This document shows, one piece after another, positions 34,301 through 46,300 of a DNA stretch of 64,000 nucleotides. Below the pieces are notes generated by a model, which was not told where the DNA came from, searched no databases, and saw only the letters and a program-made list of their open reading frames with translations. The position numbers were made by a program, and so were the translations under genes. Positions within the stretch are counted from its first letter, which is position 1. Each line of letters begins with the position of its first letter. The DNA is taken from the NCBI RefSeq assembly GCF_900107045.1, contig NZ_FNON01000011.1, forward strand, positions 124,001 through 188,000. The letters run 5' to 3'. This stretch comes from Amycolatopsis xylanica (lineage in GTDB: Bacteria > Actinomycetota > Actinomycetes > Mycobacteriales > Pseudonocardiaceae).

Positions 34301-37300
34301 GAGTCCAAACCCAGTTCCTTCAACGATTGCGTCGACGAACCGGCCGCCCCGCTCACGTCGACCACCCGGGCCCGGACATAGGCGTCGAGCCGGGTGATCC
34401 GGTCTTGGTCGGTGGTCGCCTCGAAGACGTGCGAAGCGAGGTCGTCCGAGGCGGCCGTGGCGGTGACCAGGTCGTCCAGGATCGGCCGGGCGTCGAGCAG
34501 CCGCGTGTCGAGCGCGAGTGGCGCGAGCTGGCGGCGGCCGGTGGTCAGCACCCGCTCGAACAGGTCGCCGCCCTCCTGCGGGGAGAAGGCGAGCACGCCG
34601 GACCGGCTCAGCTCTGCGCCGGAGTCGGCGACCATGCCGACGCCGGACCAGGCGCCCCAGTCCAGGCTCAACGCCCGGCGGCCGGTGCGCGACAGGTGAT
34701 GCGCCCAGGCGTCGAGGAACGCGTTCGCCGCCGAGTACGGGCTCTGCCCCGCCGAGCCGAGCAGTCCGGCCACCGAGGCGAAGAGCACCAGGTTCTCCGA
34801 CTCCGGCACCAGCTCGGTGAGCAGCGCGGTGCCCAGAACCTTGGGCGCGAGGACGCGCCGGACGTTCTCCTCGGTCAGGTTCGCGATCGTCGCGTCGTCG
34901 AGCACACCGGCCGCGTGCACGACCGTGCTGATCGGACCTGCCTTGCGCCGCAACGCATCCAGCGCGGCAGCGAGACTCTCACGGTCGGCGACGTCAGCAC
35001 GTCCTAAGTGGACTCTAACGCCCTGCCGTTCTAGCCCGGCGATCCACTCACCGGTTTCCGCGTCGGGCGTGCCACGGCTGACCAAGGCGAGACTGCGGAC
35101 ACCCCGCCGGACCAGCCGCTCGGCCACGACGCGACCGAGACCGCCGAGGCCACCGGTGATCAGGTGCACGCCCTCCGCGGAGAAGTCACCGCCGTCAGGC
35201 TGCGTACGAGCCAGCCTCGGCACGAGTCGCGAAGACCCGCGCAGCGCGACCAGGCGTTCGTCGTCCGCGTGCCACAGCTGGGTCCACAACTCGTCGATGC
35301 CTTCCGACGGTGGCAGGTCGATCAGCGTGGTCGCCAGCTCCGGGTACTCCTGCGCGACCGCGAGCCCGAAACCCCAGGCGAGCGCCTGCTGCGGGTTCGT
35401 GACCGAGGTGCTGTCCCCGGCCGTCTGGCTGCCGCGGACGACCACGAACAGGCGCGGAGCGCGGCTGTCGAGCGCACGCACCAGGTTCAGCGTGCTCAGG
35501 CAGCACAGCCGCGCCGCCTCTTCGGCGGACGTGGCGTCCTCGATCGCCGGGGCGTCGAGCGCGGTCAGCTGGACGATTCTGGCGGGCGGGCCGTCGGCGA
35601 AAGCTTCTCGCAGCAACCGTTCCAGGTGCCCAGGATCGGTCGGATCGACGACGTAACGATCCGGTCCCTCGATGGCGAAGGCCGAGCCGCGACGGGCGAT
35701 GACCGCCGTGTGGAGACGGCCGCCGAGTTCGTCGGCCACTCCGGTTTCGTCGGCCAGGATCAGCCAGGGACCGTCAACGGACGTGCCTTGCGCGACCGGC
35801 CGTGGCTGCCACCGCGTCTCGAACAACGCGCCGTCGAGCGGTGAGAGCGCCGCGAGCCGCAGGTTTTCGATCTCCAGCAACAGGTTTTCGTGCTCGTCCC
35901 AGATGCCGAAGTCGACGATGGCGGAGTCTTCGGACACGGACCGCAGGCGGCAGCTCACCCACGCCGGAGCGCCCCGGAGGCCGGTGAAGCGCAGCCGTCC
36001 GACCCCGGCGGGCACGAACGTCCCGGTCGGCGCGTCGCCGGGCAGGACGGCCGTGTGGAACGCGGCGTCGAGGATCGCGGGGTGCACCAGGTAGCCCGGT
36101 GCGGACCTGGATTCCAGCCGCCCCACGGCCGTCTTGGGTCCCCGCTTTCCCTGCTCCAGAGCCCGGAAAACCGGTCCGTACTCGATTCCGCGCGCGCTCA
36201 ACCCCGCGTACACGGCAGGCAGGTCGACCTCGTCGGCGCACTCCGCGCGCACCGCGTCGAGCCGCAGGTCGGATAACTCCTCGCCGCTCGTCTCGACGCG
36301 TCCGCTGACGTGCCGCTCCCAGCCCTCGCCCGCTGAGGAGGCGATGGTGAACTCACCGGCGGGCCGCAACACCAGCTGCAGCCGGACGGGCTTTTCCGGG
36401 TCGAGTGCCAGCGGCCGCACGAACTGCACGTCGACGAGATGCGCGCCGGGCCCGGCGGCTTCCAGTGCCATGCCGAGGAAAGCGGCGCCGGGCAGCCAAG
36501 CCTCGCCGTTGACCCGATGCTCCGCCAGGTAGCCGAACCGGCTGTCCCGCAAGTCGATCTCGCACTGGTAGAGGTGACGGCCTGGCTCGTCGCTGGACTC
36601 GACATGCGTGCCGAGCAGCTCTGAGCCGCTGCCGGTGGCCACCACAGGCGTGCGCCAGTGGCGCTCGGTGGCGAAGGCGTACGTCGGCAGGTCGACGCGC
36701 CTGCCCTGGCTCGTCCACTGTGGAGTGTGCCCGGCGACGTACAGCTCCCCCAGCCCTCGCAGCAATGCCTCGCGGCCTTGCTGTTTGCGCAGCGAGCCGA
36801 CGCCGATCGCCTCGATCCCGGCTTCGGCCGCCGTCGCCTCGATGGCGGACAGCAAGGTCGGATGTGGGCTGAGTTCGACGAAGTAGCGATAGCCGTCGTC
36901 GAGCATCCGCCGGATCGTGTCGGCGAACCGCACGGGCTTGCTCAAATTTCCGTACCAGTACTCGGCATCCAGCCGATCACCGGTGACCGGCTCGGCCAGC
37001 ACCGTCGAGTACAACGGGGTCGGCACGGCCTGTCCCTGAACACCCGCGAGCTGATCGAGCAGCACCTCGCGCGCCGGTTCCATCAACGGGGTGTGCGAAG
37101 CGAACGGAGTCGTCAGCACTCGGACGTCGATGCCCTGCTGTTCCAGCTCCGCGCGCAACGAGGCCAGCGCGTCGGCGTCGCCCGCGATGGCGGTCGCACT
37201 GGGGCTGTTGACCGCGGCGATGAACAGCCGATCCGCATACGGGGCAAGCAGTTCTTCGGTCTCGGACACCGGCAGCGCGACCGAGATCATGCCGCCTTGC

Positions 37301-40300
37301 CCGACGAGCGGGGCCGCCGCGTTCGCTCGCCCGAGCACCGCCGCGACGGCGTCCTCCAGGCCCAGCGCACCCGCGTGATAGGCGGCGGCGATCTCGCCGA
37401 GGCTGTGGCCGACCACCGCGTCCGGGGTGACTCCGAGCGGTCGCCAAGCGGCGGCCAGCGCGGCGTTGACCGCGAACAACACCGGCTGCAGGTACTCGGT
37501 CCCGTCGGGCAGACCCTCGCGCAGCGCCTCGAGGACCGACCAGCCCGCCTGCCGTTCGATCTCCGAGTCGATCCGGCTCAGCTCGGCGCGGAACTCCTCG
37601 GAGTCCTTCAGCAAGTCCACCGCCATGCCGGGCCATTGGCCGCCGTGCCCGGAGAAGACGAACGCCACCTTGCCCGATTCCTCACGGGGCGGCGTGATCC
37701 TGCCTTCGCTCACCCGGTTCAGCGCCGCGCGCAGTTCCGCGTGGTCACCCGCCACGATCGCGGATCGCCACTCGAAGTGGCTGCGGTTGCACGCGAGTGC
37801 GTCGGCGACGCCCGCCAAGTCGGTGTCCTCGGTCAAGTACTCGGCCAACCGGGCGGCCTGCCCGCGCAGCCCGGACTCGCTCCGGCCCGACACGACGTAA
37901 AGCCGCTGGCCAGGAACGCTGTCCACAGGCTCGACGGTCTCCGGCGGCGCCTCTTCGATGATCAAGTGCGCGTTGGTGCCGCTGATCCCGAACGAGCTGA
38001 GCCCGGCTCGCCTGACCCGGCCCGACGCAGGCCACGCAGTCGCTTCTTGAAGCACGTGCAGGCCGCTGCCGTCCCAGTCGACATGGCGGCTCAGTGTGTC
38101 GGCGTGCAGGCTCGCGGGCAGGGTCTCGTGGCGCAGCGACTGCACAACCTTGATCAACCCGGCGACGCCCGCGGCCGCCTGAGCGTGGCCGAGGTTCGAC
38201 TTCAGCGACCCGATGTACAGCGGCCGCTCCCGATCGCCGAAGACCCGCGCCAGCGCGTTGGCCTCGATCGGGTCGCCCAGCGAAGTGCCGGTGCCGTGCG
38301 CTTCCACGTAGTCGAGGTCGCCCGGCTCCAGCCCGGACTGCGCCAACGCCCGCCGGATCACCTGCTCCTGCGCTGGCCCGTTCGGCGCGGAAAGCCCCTG
38401 GCTCCGGCCGTCCTGATTGACCGCGATTCCGCGCAGCAGCGCCAAAACCCGGTCGCCGTCTCGCTGCGCGTCGCTCAGACGCTTGAGCACGACCATCCCG
38501 GCACCCTCGGCCCAGACAGCGCCGTCGGCGTCATCGGAGAACGACCGGCAACGACCGGACGGCGAGAGCCCCCGCAACCGGCTGAACTCGACGAACAGCT
38601 GCGGCGTGACCATGACCGTCACGCCTCCGGCGAGCGCCAAGTCGCACTCCCCCGAGCGCAGCGCCTGAACCGCCAACTGCACCGCCACCAGCGACGACGA
38701 ACACGCGGTGTCCACCGTCAACGCGGGACCGTGCAACCCCAGCGCATACGCGAGCCGACCCGAGGCCACGCTCAACGCGGACCCGGTCCCGACGTAGCCA
38801 TCCATCTGGTCGAGCCGCGAGCCGACCAGGTAGTCGCTGGCCATCATGCCGACGTACACGCCGGTGCCGCTGCCCGCGAGCGACGCGGGCACGATGTCCG
38901 CCCGCTCCAAGGCTTCCCAGGTCGTCTCCAGCAACAGCCGCTGCTGCGGATCCATCGCCTCGGCTTCCTTGGGCGTGATACCGAAGAAACTCGCGTCGAA
39001 CGACTCGATGTCATCCAGGAACCCGCCATGCCGTGCATACGACTTCCCCGGCGCGTCCGGATCCGGGTCGTAGAGCCCTTCCACGTCCCACCGCTCGGCC
39101 GGGAACGGCCCGACCGCGTCCCGGCCCTCCGCCACCAGCCGCCACAAACCTTCGGGATCGCTGACCCCGCCCGGCAACCGGCAAGCCATCGACACGACCG
39201 CGATCGGTTCGTCCGAAGTGGACACCCGAGGTCGCTCCACAGTGACCGGTCGGCTGTTCGTCGCGAACACGGTGCTCAGCAGGTACTCACTGAGCCGCGC
39301 CGGCGTCGGATGGTCGAACAACAGCGTCGCCGGAAGCCGGGACTCGACGCGCGCGCCGATCCGGTTCCGCAGTTCCACCGCGGTCAGCGAGTCCATGCCC
39401 AGCTCGCGGATCGGCTGGTCGGACCGGACGGAATCCGTCGACCGCAAACCGAGCGCACGAGCCGTCTCCTCGCGCACCAGCGCCAGCACGCGCTCGGCGC
39501 GTTCCGCTTCCGACAACCCCGAGAGACGGTCCGCCAGGCTGTCATCCTTCTCAACGCGCTGGGCAGGCAGCAGCGAGCGCAACAACGGCGTGGCACGCAG
39601 CCGCGACACCGCGAGGTTCCAGGCGACGACGTGCGAACCGCCGTGCCGCAGCGCGAGTTCGGTGACATCGCGGCCCTGCTCCGAGCTGAACGCGCCGTAC
39701 CCGAACCGCGCCATCCGCTTCAGATCGGCATGATCGACGGCCAGCCCCTCGTCGGCCCAAGCGCCGTACGAGAGCGAAACACCCGGCAGCCCCGCCGCCC
39801 GCCGCTGGTGCGCGAGCTGATCGAGGAAGACGTTGGCCGCCGCGTAGTTGGCCTGCCCCGCGTTCCCGATCACCCCGGCGACCGACGAGATCAGCACGAA
39901 CATCTCCAGCGGCAGCCCGGCGGTCAGCCGATGCAGGTGAACGGCGCCGTCGACCTTGGGCCCCATGACCTTGGCCAGCCGTTCGGGCGTCAGGTCGGCG
40001 ACGACCCCGTCATCCAGCACGCCCGCGCAGTGCACGACACCCCGCAGCGCTTCAACGCTCCCGAGCACCTCGGCGACCTCTGCCTCTACCGAGACATCGC
40101 ACGCCACCACCTCGACCTCGGCCCCGAGAGCGCCCAGCTCCGCGCTGATCTCGGCGGCACGCGAGTCAGCAGGCCCCTGCCTCGACGTCAGAAGCAGCTT
40201 CCGAACCCCGCGCTCGGCCAGCAACCGGGCGATATTCCGGCCCACACCGCCCAACCCACCCGTGATCAGCACGGCACCCTCACCCTGGGGTCGTGAGTGA

Positions 40301-43300
40301 TCCGAACGGTTAGAACCGTCGGCATCACTCACGACCCCCAGGGCGCGGACCAGCCGGGGCGCGAGCAGGGTGCCCGCGCGGACGGCCAGCTCGGGCTCGT
40401 CGGCCTGCAGCAGGGCCGCGACCAGCGAGTTCGTGCCGTCGACCAGGGTCAGGCCGAGGTCTGGGTGTTCGGCGCGGGCGGTGCGGGCCAGGCCCCACAG
40501 CACCGACTGCTCCAGGTTCGGGACCGTGTCGCCGTCGCCCGCCGCGAGCGCGCCGTCGGTCACCCAGATGGTCCGGCTGGGCGCGTCCTCGCCCGCGGCG
40601 ATCAACGCCTGGAGTTCGGCGAGACCCGCTTCGGCCAGCTCCCGCGCCGTGCCCTGCGGCCACACCCGGACCACGACCTCGCCGCCCGTGTCGCTTACCC
40701 GGATTCCGGCTGCCTCGATCTCGCTCCGAATCGCCGCGTCGCCGAGGACCGTCCATTCCCCCGATGGCTCGGCGGGCTGCTCGGGCACGGCCGTCCAGGC
40801 AACCTCGTACAGGTGCCGCCCGTTGCCCGAACCCTCGGCGAGGTCGACCGGACTCGCCGACCGCGATCGCACGTTCTCCAGGCGCCCCACAGCGAAACCG
40901 TCGGCATCCCACAGGGTCACGTCCAGCGTGAGATCACCGTCGGAGTCGGTTCGCCGCACCGACACGACGAGGTCATGTCCCCCAGCGCGCGCGAGACTCA
41001 CGCGCCCCATCGAGACCGGCAGCTGCACCCGGCCACCAGCGGCGATACCGCCTTCGAAGGCCGCCGACACGTGCAACGCGGCGTCCAGCAGCGCGGGGTG
41101 GACCGGATACGGGTCGGCCACGTCCCGCGCCGACGACGGCAGCGAAAGCCGGGCCAGCAGCTCACCCTCGCCGGTCACGACCACGTCCCGCACGCACTGG
41201 AAGGCCGGGCCATAGCCGAGCCCGAGCCGGGTCAGCTCGTCGTAGGTCTCCGGGCCCCACGCCGGTTCCCCGGCTTCCGGCCACACCGGCGGACGCCCGG
41301 TCGTCACGGCCGCCTCGGCCGCGGACGCGGTGGCGTTCAGGGTCCACGGCTCGCCACGCAGTCGACTGTGGACGGTGATCTCCGGCGCCGCCTCGGTGAT
41401 GATCACCTCGACGGACACCTCGACGGGCCCGCTCAGCACGACCGGCGCGATCAGCAGCAGGTCGACCACATCGGCCGGGTCATCCGGCCTGGCGACGGCA
41501 AGCGCCGCGCGGCACAGCTCCAGCAACGTCGTGCCCGACACCACGATCCGCCCGAACACCGCGTGATCCGGCAGCCAGTCCACTGTGGACGGAGACCACT
41601 CGTTACGGAAGGTCCACCGGCTCTCGTCGGCCGACTGCACCTGAACCCCGAGCAGCGGATGCGCCGCGCGATCGAACAGGCCGGGCCCGTCAGCGGCCGC
41701 CTCGGGTTCGAGCCAGTGGCGCTGGCCGTCCCAGGCGTAGGTCGGCAGATCCACGGTGCCCGTTTCAGGAACCAAGCGCCGCCAGTCAATCGCGAGTCCC
41801 TGCACGTGAAGCTCAGCGAGCGCGCGGTCCAGGCAGGCCATGCCGTCCTCATCGCGGCGGAGCGAACCGACGGCGACCAGCTCGTCGTCGATGGTCTCCA
41901 GCGCGGTCAGCAACGCCGGATGCGGGCTCAGCTCGACGAAGTGGCGGTAGCCCTCGGCGACCATCCGTTCGACGGTCGGTCCAAAAAGGACAGGCTGACG
42001 CAGATTCTCGTACCAGTAGCCGTCCGAGTCCCCGGCGACCTGCTCGCCGGTCACCGTGGAGTACCAGGCGATCTCTGGCGCGGACAGGGCGATGCCATCG
42101 AGTTCGGCGGTGATCCGGTCGCGGACCGGCTCGACCAGCGGGCTGTGGGAGGCATAGTCGACGTCGACCCGGCGCGCGAAGATCTCGTCCCGCGCGAACT
42201 CGGCGAGCAGCTCCGCCAGCGACTCGTCGTCCCCGGCGATCACGGTCGCCCGGCCGCTGTTCACGGCGGCGATCGACGCCCGCCCGGCGAGCCGGGACTC
42301 GACTTCGGCACGGGACAGCGCGACCACGGCCATGCCGCCCGTGCCCGACAACTCGGTCAACGCCCGGCTGCGCACGGCGACGACCGCCGCCGCGTCCTCC
42401 AGGCTCAGCGCGTCGGCGACACAGGCCGCGGCGACCTCGCCCTGGCTGTGCCCGACCACGGCCTCCGGCTCGATCCCACGGGCCCGCCACACCGCGGCCA
42501 GCGACACCATCACCGTGAACAGCACGGGCTGGACGACGTCCACGCGTTCCAACGACGGTGCGCCTGCGTCACCCCGCAGCACGGCCCGCACCGACCAGTC
42601 CACAAAGGAACTCAACGCGGCATCGCAGCGCTCGACCGTCTCCGCGAAGACGGCGTCGGTCTCGAGCAAGTCCCGGCCCATCCCGGCCCACTGCGCGCCC
42701 TGACCGGGGAAAACAAACGCGATCTTGCCCGGCTGCCGGATGGTCCCGATCGAGTCGTCGGCTCCCCCGTCGGCCAGCTCCCGCAAGCCCGCCAGCAACT
42801 CGTCCCGGCTGGACGCCCGCACCACGATGCGGTGGTCAAAGTGGGTCCGGCGATGGGCCAACGTCGCCGCGACCGTAGACAACGCCAGCTCAGGCCTGCT
42901 TTCCAGGAACTCGCGAAGCCGCCTCGCCTGCCCTCGCAGAGCGGGAAGAGTACGTCCGGACAACGGGAACAGGGTCACCGGCGAGTCCGGCACCGACCCG
43001 GCCGTCACTTCGGGCGCCTCTTCGATGACCAGGTGCGCGTTGGTGCCGCTGATCCCGAACGAGCTGAGCCCAGCCCTCCGGACCCGGCCGGACGCAGGCC
43101 ACGCGGTCGCCTCCCGGAGAACGTGCAGACCGCTGCCGTCCCAATCCACGTGCTGGCTCAGCGTCTCGGCGTGCAAGCTCGCGGGCAATGTCTCGTGGCG
43201 CAGCGACTGCACCACCTTGATCAGCCCCGCGATACCCGCCGCCGCCTGGGCATGCCCGAGGTTCGACTTCAGCGAGCCGACGTACAGCGGCCGCTCCCGG

Positions 43301-46300
43301 TCGCCGAAGACCTGCGCCAGCGCGTTCGCCTCGATCGGATCACCCAACGGCGTGCCCGTCCCGTGCGCCTCCACGTAGTCGAGATCACCCGGCTCCAATC
43401 CGGACTGCGCCAACGCCCGCCGGATCACCTGCTCCTGCGCGGGCCCATTCGGCGCCGACAGCCCCTGACTCCGGCCATCCTGATTGACCGCGATCCCGCG
43501 CAACACAGCCAGAATCGGGTCACCGTCTCGCTGGGCGTCACTCAACCGCTTGAGCACGACCATTCCCGCGCCCTCAGCCCAGACAGCGCCGTCAGCGTCA
43601 TCCGAGAACGACCGGCAACGCCCCGTCGGCGACAACCCACGCAACCGGCTGAACTCGACGAACAGCTGCGGCGTGACCATGACCGTCACACCACCGGCAA
43701 GCGCCAGATCGCATTCCCCGGACCGCAGAGCCTGCGCCGCCAACTGCACCGCCACCAGCGACGACGAACACGCCGTGTCCACCGTCAACGCGGGCCCATG
43801 AAGCCCCAGCGCATACGCCAACCGCCCAGAAGCCACGCTCAGCGCGGACCCGGTGCCGACATACCCGTCCAGCTGATCCAGCCGCGAGCCGACCAGGTAA
43901 TCGCTGGCCATCATGCCGACATACACACCGGTCCCACTGCCCGCGAGCGACGCGGGCACGATCCCGGCTCGCTCCAGCGCCTCCCACGTCGTCTCCATCA
44001 GCAACCGCTGCTGCGGATCCATCGCGGCGGCCTCTTTCGGCGTGATACCGAAGAAGCCCGCGTCGAACGACTCGATGTCATCCAGGAACCCGCCATGCCG
44101 CGCATACGACTTCCCCGGCGCGTCCGGATCCGGATCGTAGAGCGACTCCACGTCCCAGCGTCCGGCCGGGAACGGCCCCACCGCGTCCCGGCCCTCCGCC
44201 ACCAGCCGCCACAGACCGTCTGGATCGGACACTCCACCCGGCAACCGGCAAGCCATGGACACGACCGCGATCGGTTCGTCCGAAGTGGACGCGCGCGGCC
44301 GCTCCGCCACGACAGCGGGTGCGGATCCCCAAGTCTGGTCGGCGAGATAGCTCGCCAGCGCGGCCGGAGTCGGGTAGTCGAACACCGCGGTCGCCGGAAG
44401 CCGCAGTCCGGTCGCGGCATTGAGTTCGTTGCGCAATTCCAGCGCGGACAACGAGTTGATGCCCGCCTCGCCGAACGCCTGATCGTCGCTCACCGAGTCC
44501 GACGGGCCGTGCCCGAGCACGGTGGCCGTCGTCGCGCGGACAAGGTCCAGCATCGCCTTCTCGTCACGGACCGGGGTCAACGCCGCCTGCCCCGCGGCGG
44601 GCGCACGGACGGTGCCCAGCAGTTCCGTGAACAGCGGCGGCCGTGTGCCGGACTTGGCCGCCTCCCGCAGCGCGCCCAGGTCGAGCCGGACGGGCACCAC
44701 CAGCGCCTCGTCCAAGGCGAGCGCGGCGTCGAACAGCGCGAGGCCGAGTTCCGCGTCCATCGGGACCAGGCCGTTGCGGGCCATCCGCGTCCGGTCGAGC
44801 GCGCTCAGATGCCCGGTCATGCCGGTGTCCTGCGCCCACAACCCCCACGCCAGTGTCGTCGCGGGCAGCCCGGCCGCCCGCCGGTGAGCGGCCAGCGCGT
44901 CGAGGTAGGTGTTGGCGGCGGCGTAGTTGGCCTGCCCCGGGTTGCCGACGATCCCGGCGACCGACGAGAACAGCACGAACGCGCCGAGATCGAGGTGCTC
45001 GGTCAGCTTGTGCAGATTCCAGGCGCCGTCGGCCTTCGGGCGCAGCACGGTGTCCAACCGCTCCGCGTCGAGCGCGGCGACCGTGCTGTCGTCGAGCACG
45101 CCCGCCGCGTGGATCACCACGGTCAACGGGTGTTCGAGACCGGACAGGACCCCGGCCAGCTGGTTGGCGTCCGCGACGTCACACGCCGCGATCGTCACCT
45201 GCGCGCCGAGGCCGGTCAGCTCCGCTTCCAGCTCGGCCGCGCCCTCGGTGTCACGCCCGCGCCTGCCGGTCAGCACCAGGTGCCGCACGCCGTATCGGGT
45301 GACGAGGTGCCGCGCGAACAACCGGCCCAGCGTGCCGATCCCGCCCGTGATCAGCGCGGTTCCGGCCGGGTCGAGCGCCGTCGGCGCCGCGTCGTCCGGG
45401 ACGGCCGCCCTGACCAGGCGCGGGGCGAGCAGCCGCTCGTCGCGCACGGCTACCTGCGGCTCCCCCGTGGCCACGGCCGCACGCAGCAGTTCGGGCGCCG
45501 GTTCCTCGAGATCGACGAGCACGAACCGGCCTGGGTTCTCCGACTGGGCGGTGCGCAGCAGTCCCCAGACCGGCGCGCTCGCCAGGTCGACGTCGTCCGT
45601 CGCGACCGCGCGACTGGTCACCACGACGAGCTTCTTCGAGTCGGAACCCTTGTCGTTGAGCCAATCCTGCACGAGCCCGAGCACATGCCCGACGCGGTCG
45701 CGTACCTCGCCTTCAGCGGGAACGTGCGCGATCACCACATCGCCCTCGGAATCGCCGGTGCTGGACACCGGCTTCCATTCGACCTTGAACAACGATCGCA
45801 GATGGCCACGCTCCGCCGAACCCAGCTGCTCCGCCGAGATCGGCCGCAGCGCGAGCGACCGCGCGCTGAACACGGGCGCCCCGGCCCCATCCGCCGCCGT
45901 GATCGCGAAAGCCCCACCTACAGCGGACAAGCGCACCCGCAGCATGGTCGCTTCGCGTGCGTGCAGCGACACGTCCGCGAAGGAGAACGGCAGCCGCAGC
46001 TCATCGGGCGCGGCGATGATGACCGGGTGGAGCGCGGCGTCGAGCAGCGCCGGGTGGATCGCGAACCGCTCGGCGTCGCCCGCTTCCGGCGGCAGTGCGA
46101 TCTCCGCGTACAAGTCGTCGCCGTCGCGCCACATCGCGCGCAGTCCCTGGAACGCCGGACCGTACTCGTAACCGAGGTCGGCGAGCGTTTCGTAGGCGTC
46201 GTCGAGCGCGACCACCTCGCCCGGCGGCGGCCAGGCGGTCAGCGCATCCCCTGCCGTAACCGCCGGGGCGAGTGTCCCGGTCGCGTGCCGGGTCCACGGC

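Noticed and set aside
31423..40296. Two further plus-strand frames of about 1200 codons each (31423-35007, 36658-40296)
   Set aside because: Same antisense effect of the PKS; no recognisable motif or ribosome site.
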